From Platerodrilus igneus (taxonomy: Eukaryota > Arthropoda > Insecta > Coleoptera > Lycidae), in contig JARFIW010000494.1 in NCBI GenBank assembly GCA_036346225.1, positions 1,054,001 through 1,118,000 on the forward strand: a stretch of DNA of 64,000 bases, read 5' to 3'. The notes beneath the pieces were generated by a model that ran no database searches, was not told where the DNA came from, and worked only from the letters and a program-made list of their open reading frames with translations. The position numbers and the translations under genes were made by a program. This document shows, piece after piece, positions 24,941 through 36,243 of the stretch (position 1 is the first letter of the stretch; every line of letters begins with the position of its first letter).

Positions 24941-26875
24941 ATTAAAATTCAGCATAAATTTCAGTTTTAAAAGAATTTCAAGATTAATTTTATTATCATT
25001 TTAACGTGCATCCAGAATTAAAGTCCTTGTAGGATGCCTACTAATTAATATAACAATATATGCAGAGTAAAAGGAGCATCTACCACCCCTTTACGTTAAT
25101 TAACCAGGTTCGTCTAATTGAGCTCAAAGACATACCTAAAATTTCATCATAATCCAGAACATCAATACTAAATACCCCTTTCTACTTAAACAAGCAAATT
25201 TCATCTTAACATTAAAATTTTATGGTTAGTACAATTTCACTAATGTCCATTTAAAGTAAATCAATTATCAAGTAATTCAACACACACAAAATGTCAAACA
25301 AAATAGTATAATAAAGTTATTCAACACACACCAAAATGTCAAACAAAATAGTATAATTTACCTGAAGGTTACTGTCCTCGTAGCTTTAATGTACATCGTC
25401 CCTTTAGTTAATCACACCATTCCAACAGGATTATATTTACGGCTTCTAATTCTCAACGCTTTTAAAATTTTCTCCATCACCATTTATTTAAAGTTGTTTC
25501 GGGGCTTTTCCGGAACTCATCTGTGTATATCTGACCCTTGTTTCGTGGATCCAGACACGTATTTGAACCATTTAATTATTAACACCCCGAAAAATAGCAA
25601 AGAAATTCATGCGTCTTTCACCAATATACGCCAAAACTGCCTACTTTTGTGTATACATTTGTCGTTGTAAATTTTGCTAATTGGTACAGTGATACTAAAT
25701 TTTATTACCTTGTATCTAAGTGCACTGAAGTACATTCATGTTAGCACGTAAATAACAAACTATTTTGAATCACTAAAATATACGAGCAAAATTTTAAATT
25801 ACTTTATCAAACTAAAATGCACTGTTTAACATCTTGAATCAAGTCGCGGATGTAAGAGCTTTTAACGCATCGAATAGTCAAAAGTCTAAGAGGCCGAAAT
25901 TCATATTACCACCGGTATATATAGCGAATAGCCGGCACGTCGCTTTGTTCCCCAAAACGGGTAATTCTAAGAATTTCTCATGCTATGTTCCCATTCCGTC
26001 GCTCGCGCGTCGGTTTTTACGAAATTTTCACTCGCCCCAGTTGAAAATCTCAGAAATTCTCACACGGCACGCAAACATGTCCGAGAAAAGCTAATTAATT
26101 TTGTACAGAAATCGTTGTTTCTACCTCTGATATTTGCATCCTATTTTCAACCAATTGTGACCCTCGTGACGTTGCTTAAATCACGCCTTTTACTATATGT
26201 GTCTTTGCTTGACGCATTTTCTCTTTCCTTTTCTAACCTGTTCGCATTGGTGCAAATTCATATTCTTTATTATCGATTTTATTTTAGTCCATGTGGACTA
26301 TCTGGGTTAAATAACCCCGTATCGCACCTTCTCGTGAATATTAAGCCACGGTTTCTTCAAGATTCTTTGAAACCATTTGTTATCTACACAATTTTCGCCG
26401 TACGTGATATTTAAACTACGCAGGTGTTCAAAATAATATTAATTCTCAGAGCTTTATTTTCTGGTATTATAATCTTGGATTTTCACACTTTTATGCTTAT
26501 TATTAATAATGGTTTAATTAACTCCAATTAAAATTGACTTCTATCCTTTCATTTTTAGCGAATACAAGTTAACTATTAATTATTATGTGTACACTTTGTT
26601 TTACTACCGGTTACTTAAAATAGGGTTAATTAATATAAATTTTGCACGTAATTTCCATTTGTTTAGGAATAATTACATTACACGCAGAGCTTTTTAATAC
26701 TGCTTCTTTTGATATAAAGCGTCTTGTACATGATTTAAATCTCTTATGTTTAATGAAACTAATAACCTTTTATGCTTCACGGTTTTATTAAGCGTACCTC
26801 TTCCCAAAGCTTCTACACGGTGATTAAAATTATTTGATGTGATTATTTAATTTTCTACCCTGGTCTAAATATGAG

Positions 26876-26877
<2 letters not shown>
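24941..26877. repeat. Tandem unit 3, well preserved body
   Basis: Near-colinear with 50990-52870 at high identity over its full length, for instance TGTACATCGTCCCTTT at 25391 and 51402, and AGTCCATGTGGACT at 26288 and 52272. G content is normal for the region. The downstream G-poor tail of units 1 and 2 is absent; a (TA)n tract follows instead. Confidence 0.8.

Positions 26878-26920
<43 letters not shown>
26878..26920. repeat. (TA)n microsatellite, right border of the large repeat
   Basis: Pure TA dinucleotides directly after ATGAGTAA. The partner tract at 17232-17297 sits at the other end of the repeat. Confidence 0.95.
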
Positions 26921-26921
<1 letters not shown>

Positions 26922-28337
26922 TGTTATATATATACTGTGATCCTACCTTATTAGTGATAGGCGTAATATATCTATCTGTCACTCCTTGTCTTATTTTAGA
27001 GCCTTGTTGAGTTATGCCACACAATTTACCTTTAAATATTTTACACGGCTGCTGCACTTAATTATTTTACAGGGCCGTCAAACACGTGGCGGAATCTACC
27101 TAGGGTGGGTCCGTCCTAAGCAAACACCTCTCAACTAGACACCTAAACAAATATCCAAGGAGTTTTCAAAATAATTTTAAAAGCCAAAAGTATTCCCAAA
27201 CACTAGTTCCACTTTTATAAATTTGATTAAAGCACTGCGTAGATATTAAATACTAATACCTGAATCCAGATACAAGCGCCGCCTTCCAGCCGTCCTGAAG
27301 CCAAGTGACCAACTGCAGGCACCTCCTGTAAATAATAAGTAACTCGAGCAACTGATAATCTCCAGACTATAAAACTACTAATATTTCTACAAATTTTATG
27401 TTATACAAATACTCAGATAACTCCAATTCCACTATGCTTTCGTCTTCAAACAATAACGGTACAGACCAGCACTCCCTCTTTTAATTAACTTTTATTCGCC
27501 GTAAAACTGCTACTATTTGCTATCTCCAGGTACAACTTGACTTTCAAAACTTTCTCGTAACTTTTAAATGTAATAAAACTCATAACAGTACAAAAACACG
27601 TCTATTTTTCAGTAATATAAATTTGAAGTCCCTTATAAAATAAAAACCGTCTTCTTTTGTTTTCGTTGCCATGACAACTATCTCTACGCACACTATGTAA
27701 TTTATAATTATTAATAATTGATTAATAATACAGTTGTTTTCTCTAGATACATTCATTTTCTAGATGGTTTGTAATCCAGTGATTTATGTATATTGAACTT
27801 TTTTACAATATTGAAAATAGCTAACAAACTTTGATGGTTCAGCTTTTAAATTGTACGCAACAGACATTTATGTCTTATTCGGTAAACGTCCTGTCATTAC
27901 ATAACCAATCTTTAATTGTTAAAACATATTCAAACTGAAATTGATTTACAAATTTTACGGGAGTATCACTTAACTCCTTAAAATTTTAAAAGCGTGCAGT
28001 ATACCAAGCAATTTTGATATTTGTTTTTACATTCAAATGGTTCTGAAAACGCTAACTCCAAATTAAATTTCATATACGTGCAACCATAACAATTAAAATA
28101 CGTATACAATGCAAACTTATAACTAGCTTAGCCTGGTCTATGGCCGGTATATGTTGTTGAATGCAATGCAGTTTCAAAAGCTTTATAAATTTATAAACGT
28201 GGAATAGTTGTTGTTAATTTATAAACCAAAAATACCTGAAAGAAAATACTCCAACAAAACCAAATATACCCCCATTCTAGCAAAGTCGTTTCGAAGCCCT
28301 ATTTAAACATTTTATAAGCCCACCCCCTTATAGACAT

Positions 28338-28338
<1 letters not shown>
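26921..28338. other. Non-coding stretch
   Basis: Starts with TATACTGTGATCCTACC, a variant of the GCTGTGAT junction sequence. No supported coding region was seen in the rest. Confidence 0.5.

Positions 28339-28381
<43 letters not shown>
28339..28381. repeat. (TA)n microsatellite
   Basis: About 43 bp of TA dinucleotides. Unlike the others its flanks (ACATTA on the left, TTCCAAAAATT on the right) show no GCTGTGA junction. Confidence 0.95.
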
Positions 28382-28383
<2 letters not shown>

Positions 28384-31249
28384 CAAAAATTTATTGTTCC
28401 ACCCCGTATAAAAATAAGCGTATTAAAACCGTTAAATTGAAAACATAGTTTTCAGTGTGTGTAAATAAACATTCTAGGGTATAAAATAAAGTTATTTAAA
28501 TTCATCCACGTTCAAAACAAACGATATCTTCGTGTATAGATAACCATAAGGAAAGCAAATGCCATTAATTTCTCCGTGTATTATTGAAAATGAGTTTCCA
28601 TTTTTAAGATATATATGCATAAAGATGCATTGGAATACGTTACAATCGCCGTAAAGCGAATCTAATGTACAAAACCATTTATTTCATAACTATAAAGGTA
28701 TATTCGCTTCATTCGCCGTAAATGGCATAGAATAGTGTTAAGTTTAACGCAATTTTATTTATAACAAAATTACATTCATTTTGTTCAAAATAACACTTTA
28801 GGACTTGTTATCTATTAATTCCCCTAAAGGAAAATAATATGTCTGCTCTACCATACAGGCGGCAGAGCCTCGATAGATTACGAGGGGTTCCTGTTTGATA
28901 GTCAAGCCCAGGGTAAAAAGGATGTTGAATGGCTTTGAGAAAAAAGGGTCCCTCTAACGAGTTCTTCCAGCCAGCTAAGTTTCTTTAACTTAGGGCAGAG
29001 CTATGAGCTAGGGTCGAAGGATGGTATACGATAAAACAAAAGAAATTTTATTGGACGCCACCGTATCTTAATGAGTGTTTTATAAGAAATTATTCGAAGA
29101 TCAGATACGGAAATCTTCGAAAAAAATAAAATTTACGACGAGCAACATAAACAAAAATATTTACTGTGGTCTCTGCAAACTGGAATAGGAACGACGATCT
29201 CGTGCTATCTGAAAATTTAATCACACCTAAACATTTTCAAACTAGGGCTTCTTTAGAGCCTAGTCACTTTATCACAAAAATAATTATATGTAAATCCACT
29301 AGTCAAAATTATACTTTCGAGAAAAACTTTTAATGATAACACCAATAATACCTTTCTTCAGTACTAAAGTTTCTTAATAATAAACAGTTTGCTTCTGTAG
29401 GATAATTACTGTTGACTTCAAAGAAAGAAAATTTTGAGACAACTTAATATTTTTTCTATTAATTTTTTTTTAAAAAAAAATATTTATATGTACATTGTTT
29501 ATACAACTTATTTATACGGAGACCTTCGAAACAGTTCCGTTTTCACTATTTAATATTGATCTCTAAGCATTCTTGGACTATTGTTTTATTAACTGCATAA
29601 ATTATTTCAGTTCACTTTAAAAATATGTTACTTTTACTTTATGTTACAGTGACTTCATGCTACTAGAATAGGATCCTTTTCAGTTCACAAAAAAATTACA
29701 TATTCAAAAATAATTTCTCTGGTTATGGTTGTACAATTTTAATAGTTATCTTTAATAAAATCAAAGGAAAGTACTTATTGTCGACATTGAATTATACTTC
29801 ACACGTATTATCACAATGTGTTATACACAATAATTCGGCAAACAATTCTTATCATATCACATGTTCAATAAAGCAAACCTTTCAATACAACTTTGTAACT
29901 TCAAACATAATATTATACAAAGATCTTAAAAATGTTAAGGTCAATTATGCCTTATTCAAATACTAAATTTTTTAATAAAATTTTTAAATGAAACAAATTA
30001 ATTGAACTATGAACTTTAGCAAAATTTCGAGAATTAATTTTAAACAAACTTTTGTACAGCTTCTTCGAAAATTTATCTGAGCATTTTAATTGAAAGTTTC
30101 TTGAAAAGATATAAGTATAAAAATGGAGGATGACTCACCGCTGGCCATCGGCTTGGCGGCCGGTTTTCCTTTTTTTTTTATTTAAAAAGAATTTTTTTGA
30201 ACATCTGCGTCCTTACTCTTATAGTTGAGCGTGGCTGTCGCAGGAGTCCGGATTTAATCTTCATACAAACCAATCACGTGAGCGGGTTTCTACATTCCTG
30301 CCTAGTAACAAGTGAAGCTGCTTCTTACTCTAGTGCTTGCCTTATGTTTAACAATTGTTTTCTTTCTAATGCTTAAATTTCCATAACTTCATTACTTGTA
30401 ACTTGAATTTAATATTTTAAAATTTGGAATTATAATTATTCATATTTAATAATAGGAAGTTTAATCCTTAAAACTCTAAACTAAAACAAAGAAGAACTTG
30501 CGCTGAAATCAAACGAAAGAATAAAAATTTGGGGTAAGCTTGTGAAATACTTTCTTACCGTAAAAATATATCTACAACCATTTTAGGTCGATGCTATTAC
30601 AGAAACTAACTTATGGTACATGTTGACTCCATTTAACCAATTGTTCGGGCGGCATGTTTAATCAAAAACCTGCAAGGCCAAGATAACACTCGTCTACGGA
30701 CTACATCTGATACCAAAATGGCTTATTCCACGAGGCAATCTTAGTTATACAAGCATGCGCCGGGAAGGAGGATATTGAAACAAGATACAAACAACTAGAA
30801 GTTCACTTTAAGTGTACTTTGGCTATTCTAATGTAGATGGCGTACTATGTATGAATTTATAATAAAAGCTTTCGATAGAAATTTAACATTTATTGATTAG
30901 GTGTATTGAACAACATTGTATATTCAAATAACAGAAAATCGTAATTGTTACAGACTTTTAAATATTAATCTAGAACCTTCTTTATGCAGAATCGTACGCG
31001 TCACCTTTATTAAGAAATATTTTAAAAACCAATTAGTTATTAGTAAATGTCGATACAAAGAAACCCCCGAGAGTCGTAAAATGGAGAAGAGAAAGATAAC
31101 GCGAGGTTTATAGTTTTAATTGCCTTACGTATGACAATACGAAAGAAGGAGATAGTAGCGGATAACTTTGTGTATTAGACAAGGGTAGAACGTTTTGCGA
31201 TAAAACATAAATCATAGTTGACGATAATTAGAACATTAGGACAGTGGAA
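28382..31249. other. Non-coding stretch
   Basis: No supported gene. 28640-28760 contains the AATGGCATAGAATAGT block shared with about 9240-9320. A GC-richer patch lies at 30135-30300 (GGCTTGGCGGCCGG). Short ORFs at 29778-29966 and 30916-31113 have no recognisable features. Confidence 0.5.
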
Positions 31250-32005
31250 TTCGCGGAAATATTGCATCACGTAGGTGACTAAGTTTCGAATGAATCCTGA
31301 AGGATTTGGACAACGATGACGTAATTAAAATTTTAATATAAAAGCTGGAACTTTATTAGAACGATTCATTCAAGATTCATTCATAAATTCGCAATTCATT
31401 TTAAGACGTTGAACATGTTACTTTGAGGAAAGTCATTTATTAAGTATGCGGTATGCATACAGTATTTAAATTTAACATTTCCGACAGAGATAATCCTGAT
31501 GCAAAAGAATACGCTGAGTTAATTAATTGAAAAATAGAAGATGCACTTTGAAAATTATGATTCTAAATGGAGATTTAAAATTATATGAACAAACTGGAAA
31601 ACTGGGACTTTAACTTCAATTTTAAAATGGAAATGAAAGGTATTTAATACGGTTAATTATGAGTTGGATAAGCGCTATTGATTTCACAAGTATAGATTTT
31701 AGATTTCTTTGTTTGTAACTGATATTTGAGTATTTTGTCATTTGAATTTAACGTAGAATAAGTTCACATTTTAATTTCTTTTTGTTAGCGGATATTTACC
31801 AGAAAGTTTTGAGTCAGAGTTCGAAAGATTTTGACCTTTAATAGACTATTTGTGGAGCGTCATTCGGCAGTTATACTCTTCCTTCGCGGTAGTAAACTAA
31901 AAGTAAATTAACCACAAGAGAGGAGATGAGTTCTGTAAATTTCAACAAAGATTAGGTAAGGAATATTTTAATAATTAAGTAAATAGGTACTTGTTAAGAA
32001 TAATT
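31250..32005 (+). repeat. Promoter-like dispersed repeat, copy 2
   Basis: Contains, in the same order as 10830-11640, a TATA-like box (AATATAAAAGC near 31337), GATTCATTCAAGATTCATTC, AAGTATGCGGTATGCATAC, AACTGATATTTGAGTATTT, TTTACCAGAAAGTTTTGAG, TTTTGACCTTTAATAGACT and AGGTAAGGAA. The copies are direct repeats 20.4 kb apart. Confidence 0.5.
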
Positions 32006-32130
32006 TTGGCGCAGGCTTTCACGGCCGGAGTCATTATAAATATTTATGGTTCCGGGTTGGAACCGTGTCATTCTATAAACTAAGGTCGACTTTTCGCCCA
32101 CTTTTGTGAGGAGCTACATCAGGACAAGAA
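32006..32130 (-). mobile_element. Penelope-like element end with hammerhead-like core
   Basis: Read on the minus strand, CCTGATGTAGC is followed by a short stem (CTCAC with GTGGG) and GCGAAAAGTCGAC, which approaches the hammerhead order CUGANGA - stem II - GAAA - stem III. Further on come GGTTCCAACCCGGAACC, an internal hairpin, and CCGGCCGTGAAAGCCTGCGCC. Terminal repeats of arthropod Penelope-like elements carry this kind of arrangement and known hammerhead ribozymes. The last A of CUGANGA is T here, so cleavage may be impaired. No RT or GIY-YIG coding remains, so it is a solo end. Confidence 0.5.
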
Positions 32131-32256
32131 AAGAAAATAAGTAATAAAATAAAAATAATAATAAAGATAAGAATGATAATATTAAGTCGATAAGTTAAAG
32201 TGTAAAGAGTATGTAGAGTTACTTTTGAACTAGCAGACTCACTAGCCCATTTAGGC

Positions 32257-32303
32257 CAAAAGGTGTCTTGTGGCGCAATAACTTTGCCACAAGACACCTT
32301 TTG
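32257..32303. repeat. Perfect 18-bp inverted repeat (hairpin)
   Basis: CAAAAGGTGTCTTGTGGC (32257-32274) and its exact complement GCCACAAGACACCTTTTG (32286-32303) surround an 11-base loop. There is no T-run typical of a bacterial terminator, and none is expected here. It lies just beyond the Penelope-like end and may be its other boundary or a separate foldback. Confidence 0.85.
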
Positions 32304-33036
32304 ACTAACTAACCATTTTGCATATACTTTGTAGTCAATTTTTTTAAAAAATTACTTGTTTAGATGTTAGCGAACAGTTCGTTGTCCCATCCTGTATATA
32401 CATTAAGTGTTAAACTGTAAATGTATAAATTTTAATAGCATAGCATGCGTATAGGACATTTATGAAATCGTTGTCTCAAACTAAATAGTCTGTGATATTT
32501 TTTCATACTATTTCCCTAACAAGAGGTCGTATAAACGATCAGTAGAAGCGCATAATTTAAAGATAAAGTTCTAAATGTGAAATTGACGACAGGTTGATGG
32601 AACCGTGTGTACACTTTCTTTCTCCTACTAATTTAAACTAAGCACAAATAATAATAAAACTCCGAACTGTTTACTTAACATATATTAAAACATGAATATC
32701 ACAAAACCAACACAAATAAACTAAACTGTACCCTAATTGGTCAAATATTTCGGTAGTTAATAGAATAGTCCCATTATAAAGTGTAAATTACCCAAATTCT
32801 ATAAAATGTTACAGGTATTTTCTTATTAAAGCTATTGAACTAGCTAAACTTCATAAATGTTTTTTCTATACACAAATGTATGCTTAATTAATGCGCGAGT
32901 GTTACAAAAGCAATGATAAAATAATATACAAAAATTCAATACTGAATGAGATTCGACATGCGCCAAACTGACACATAACACTGTGCAAATTAAGAAAAGC
33001 AAATAAATCGAACTCATAAAAATCGAAAATAGTGAT
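32304..33036. other. Non-coding stretch
   Basis: AT-rich; no supported ORF, repeat or RNA gene. Confidence 0.5.
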
Positions 33037-33044
33037 GTAATAAC
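33037..33044 (+). repeat. Target-site duplication of the hAT MITE (left)
   Basis: GTAATAAC, identical to 33408-33415 on the other side of the element. Confidence 0.85.
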
Positions 33045-33407
33045 TAGGGCTGGGTCGGCGTATCGATATATCGATACGACCCCCCCCCCGATACAGCGAA
33101 AAATAAATATCGATATATCGATACATATCGATACGTATCGATGCCTAATCGATTCGTACCGATACGTATCGCTACGTTTCGATATGTATACTTAATCTAC
33201 ACATCTAAACGTTCCGATACAAATTGCGACATATATCTATACTTATCGATACACATCGATACGAATCGATACGTATCGATACGCACCGATTCGTATCGAT
33301 ACGCATCGATACGTATCGATATATATCGATATTCGATATATCGATACATATCGATATAGAATATGTATCGATATTCGATACGCAAAATCCCGTATCGCCC
33401 ACCCCTA
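33045..33407. mobile_element. hAT-type MITE packed with TATCGATA motifs
   Basis: The 363-bp element starts TAGGGCTGGG and ends CCACCCCTA, inverted with small differences, and is bounded by a perfect 8-bp direct repeat GTAATAAC (33037-33044 and 33408-33415). An 8-bp target duplication and TAGGG-type ends are hallmarks of hAT transposons. The subterminal sequence (CGTATCGATAT) is also inverted. The interior is an irregular array of ATCGATACGT words: the octamer TATCGATA occurs about 13 times, and most of the element can fold on itself. It encodes no transposase, and the frames through it are repeat translations. Confidence 0.9.
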
Positions 33408-33415
33408 GTAATAAC
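33408..33415 (+). repeat. Target-site duplication of the hAT MITE (right)
   Basis: GTAATAAC, followed by ATC; identical to 33037-33044. Confidence 0.85.
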
Positions 33416-35389
33416 ATCAAATGTGAATATATCTTTGGTGTATTAAGACTATTTTAATTTAAGGTAAAAACTAAGTGTAAACTGTTTAGCGCTTATTAAA
33501 GAATGTTAAGTTGTATCTGCGTCGCCAATTACTGCATAACTCTGGGCATAAAATGTTAGGGTCCCAAATTCGATTGCAAGTGTTGCCGTTACGGGTTAAA
33601 ACCAACAAAATAGGAATAAGCCTGGGGCATAAATAGTTTTTCGCTGGAACTAAAGACCGCCTCGCTAGTCTTTTGTTCTATGCGTGGACAAACACTAAAG
33701 GCGAAGTGAACGTGTCTATGGCGGAACACGAGATAGTTTTTTAGGTAAGAAGGAAAGGTACGAGGACACAAAAGGAATCACTTCGCCGAACTAACGAGCA
33801 CGCACGCTCGATCTCTTCGATAACCGATAGTCAGGTCCCTTGATTTAAAATGCGTCGCCTCCACAAGGCTGTATTATTCCCTCGATTCCACGCTATTCAT
33901 GGCTGACCCTCTAACCACATCACTTTCCTTTAACCTGGGAAATGCGGGTTTATGCGGGATACATGCTATAAATCATGGGGTTAGTGTCTTCAAGTTTGTG
34001 AGACACTATATTCATATGTTTCACACGTAATACCTTCATTTAAGAATTAGAAAAAGGATTTCCCTTGCTAGATTTAAAAATCTCCTAATTCAAATATTAA
34101 TATAAAATTTGGTGCAGTCAAAAGGCACAACAAGAAACAATGTCGTATCAATGCTAAATATGCACTTGCTGAACGATACTATAACGAACTTGACTTTTTA
34201 CATTTTTATTTGATACGATAACTTTCTGGACTAGAGATTCTGCATTAAATTGCAACTACCTTAATTTAAAAACGTTAGTCTAACCCCTTTTTATGTTATT
34301 TTCGAATTATACAAACGAAACAAATACGTCCTGTATAAATTTCCCTCAGTACGTGGTAAACCACTCCTAAAATCTAGAAGCTCGCCTTTATCAATTCTTC
34401 GTAGAACATTCTAACCGCCGCTTGTTATTTCAACAGTCAATTCGCTAAAACAAGCAGACATTTTGCTTCTAATAGGTTTTTTGGAAAGATTAAATACTTT
34501 AATGGTTTGTTATCGGCGCGTTTACTGTGAAATTCTATTTCATTATATCTACAAATGTTCGGTTGCTCAAATTTTATGGGTATTAACGTTCCTCATTAAG
34601 TTATACCGGGTATATTTGTAGCGTGAATCGACAATCATACAAACCTCTATTCTTTTCTAAAAAGTCAAGCAACGTTATTTGCTTGACAGTATTTCTGTTT
34701 GTCTAAATCGCAGTGACGTTTTAAAGTGTATTTTGCTTTCCTATTCGAGCAATGAAATTCAACGGAATTAATTATCGTATTTTATTTTTTAATTGCTTGC
34801 ATTCTACGAAGGTTTTGCTGTTGTCGTCTGGAATATATATTTCCGCTTTCTTTCATAGAACATGTAAAATTGTAGTGCGGGGAATGGTTTTATGTTTCCC
34901 TTCCACGGTTTCAAAGCTATATAAATATAAGTCCAACTTCGACTTCATTCACTTACCTCTTCGTCCTTACTACTTGTACGATACTTCTGTAATACAACGT
35001 CCTTTGAGCGCTGTAAGGTCGCGCTTTTAAAATACGTTTGTGCTAGTACAGTTAAATTAAGTTGTTCCAGCACCCAGCCGTAGACGAATACATACGCATT
35101 TTCTGAGATGGAACCAAAAAGAAGATAGCTCCAGATACAATATATTTTTCTGTTTGCTTTATTTGGTGGTACTGTTTTGGGAGATAAGACACTTCTTTGA
35201 TTGATTGCGCAATAAATTGCAGACCGACATTAACGCGCGCTCACAACATGAATAATTATGTACTTATTCGTAAAACTTGCTATTTAAAATTTTAATGCGT
35301 TGGAGCGCCTTTCTACTGTTTACTTTTCTACTGTATAAATTAATGTAAACGTCAACAACTGGCTGTTTAAAATTTTAATGTTACGGATG
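33416..35389. other. Non-coding stretch
   Basis: No supported gene. CTATATAAATATAAGTCC near 34918 followed by TTCATTCACTT resembles a TATA box with an initiator and could be an old LTR promoter. The 92-codon plus frame at 34752-35030 spans it and has no recognisable domain. Confidence 0.45.
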
Positions 35390-35393
35390 CGCT
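35390..35393 (+). repeat. Target-site duplication, gag-only LTR element (left)
   Basis: CGCT, repeated at 38576-38579 immediately outside the other LTR. Four to five bp is the usual length for Ty3/gypsy elements. Confidence 0.8.
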
Positions 35394-36012
35394 TGTAATG
35401 GCCCTGTCCTAAGTCACCGGCGTAGCAGTGGACAGTGGCTACTAACTAGCACCTGGTAGGACACTACAGTGGTCTAGCCGTTGCTAGACCTACCTACTCC
35501 GTTGCACGAGTCTAGGGCTACTGACATGCTCTGTGACAGGACAAAAATAAGATAGGTTGAGGACGGTTTAAGGACGATGACAGTGGGCACATCAAACCTT
35601 ATACCGGGGTTATGGGGCGTCGGCAATGGACACGACGCTGGGAGATGCTGAATGCCGGCTATGGGCACGGCAGTGGTAATAGCTGGCTTTAAGCACATCA
35701 AGAAAAGAGAGAGCAGACGTCGGCTATGGCCACGACGTCTATGGGTTTGGAACACCGGCTATGGGCACGGTGCGGTAGGTACTAATTACTCTACACTGGC
35801 TATGGACACAGTAGTAAAAGAGTCTATAACCTTTCAGAGCGAGTCTGCAAAGCAGACTGTTTTCTCTCGCAAAAGTGCGCTGAGTTATACCGTTGCTTGG
35901 CCGACTCGATTTGTATATTTATTAACCAAAAGGCGGTATAATATGTTTTAGGCATACAATTAACTTATAACTAATTGAAACGTCACATAGATGTAGGTAA
36001 ATTGTCATTACA
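35394..36012 (-). repeat. 3' LTR of the gag-only element (619 bp)
   Basis: Starts TGTAATGGCCC and ends TCATTACA on the plus strand. It contains several copies of GGCTATGGGCACGG-like words that are shared with the other LTR. The 37-bp length difference and many substitutions relative to the 5' LTR indicate that the insertion is not recent. Confidence 0.85.
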
Positions 36013-36030
36013 ATACTCCCTCCTCCTAAT
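36013..36030 (-). promoter_or_regulatory. Polypurine tract
   Basis: Plus-strand ATACTCCCTCCTCCTAAT, i.e. minus-strand AGGAGGAGGGAGTAT directly upstream of the 3' LTR, the expected site and composition for priming plus-strand DNA synthesis. Confidence 0.75.
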
Positions 36031-36243
36031 TGTTTAACTACTAAAGACTGGCCTGGTGTCCTTATTCGCCGGTTTCTTATTGCCGAATAGTGGGCGTACG
36101 TTTATCGTTGTAGCTCTGATACTTCTTGCTCTTTGGATTGTAACTCTGTCTTTCTTGAACACGGTGATTTACAGCGCTTAGCCTTGTGATAATAGCACGT
36201 TCGCGCGAATGAATTGTTTAGCTCGCTTTCGTGTGCAGAGCGA

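Larger units (their letters stand above)
17298..26877. repeat. Large (TA)n-bordered tandem repeat, about 9.6 kb
   Basis: The block begins TTGCTGTGATA after one (TA)n tract and ends CTAAATATGAGTAA before another. Inside, the same succession of landmarks occurs three times: GATTAAAATTCAGCATAAAT near 17512, 21370 (degraded) and 24942; GGTTAAATAACC near 18573, 22335 and 26307. The spacing is about 3.6-3.9 kb. The shorter copy at 50607-52878 has the same two ends and only one body. No protein-coding frame survives; T/C-rich sequence on this strand means the minus strand is A/G-rich, as is usual for the coding strand of many retroelements, but no pol motif was identified. Confidence 0.7.

Noticed and set aside
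25389..26414. Several ORFs of 86-144 codons in repeat unit 3
   Set aside because: The corresponding copy at 51.4-52.3 kb shows frameshifts at independent places, so no frame is conserved.
10830..32005. LTR pair of one giant 21-kb retrotransposon
   Set aside because: The copies are too diverged, lack defined TG/CA ends and target duplications, and no PBS or PPT adjoins them.
33141..33457. Repetitive ORFs (RYxSIRIDT-like peptides) on both strands
   Set aside because: They are translations of the ATCGAT array of the hAT MITE and are open on both strands because the array is nearly palindromic.
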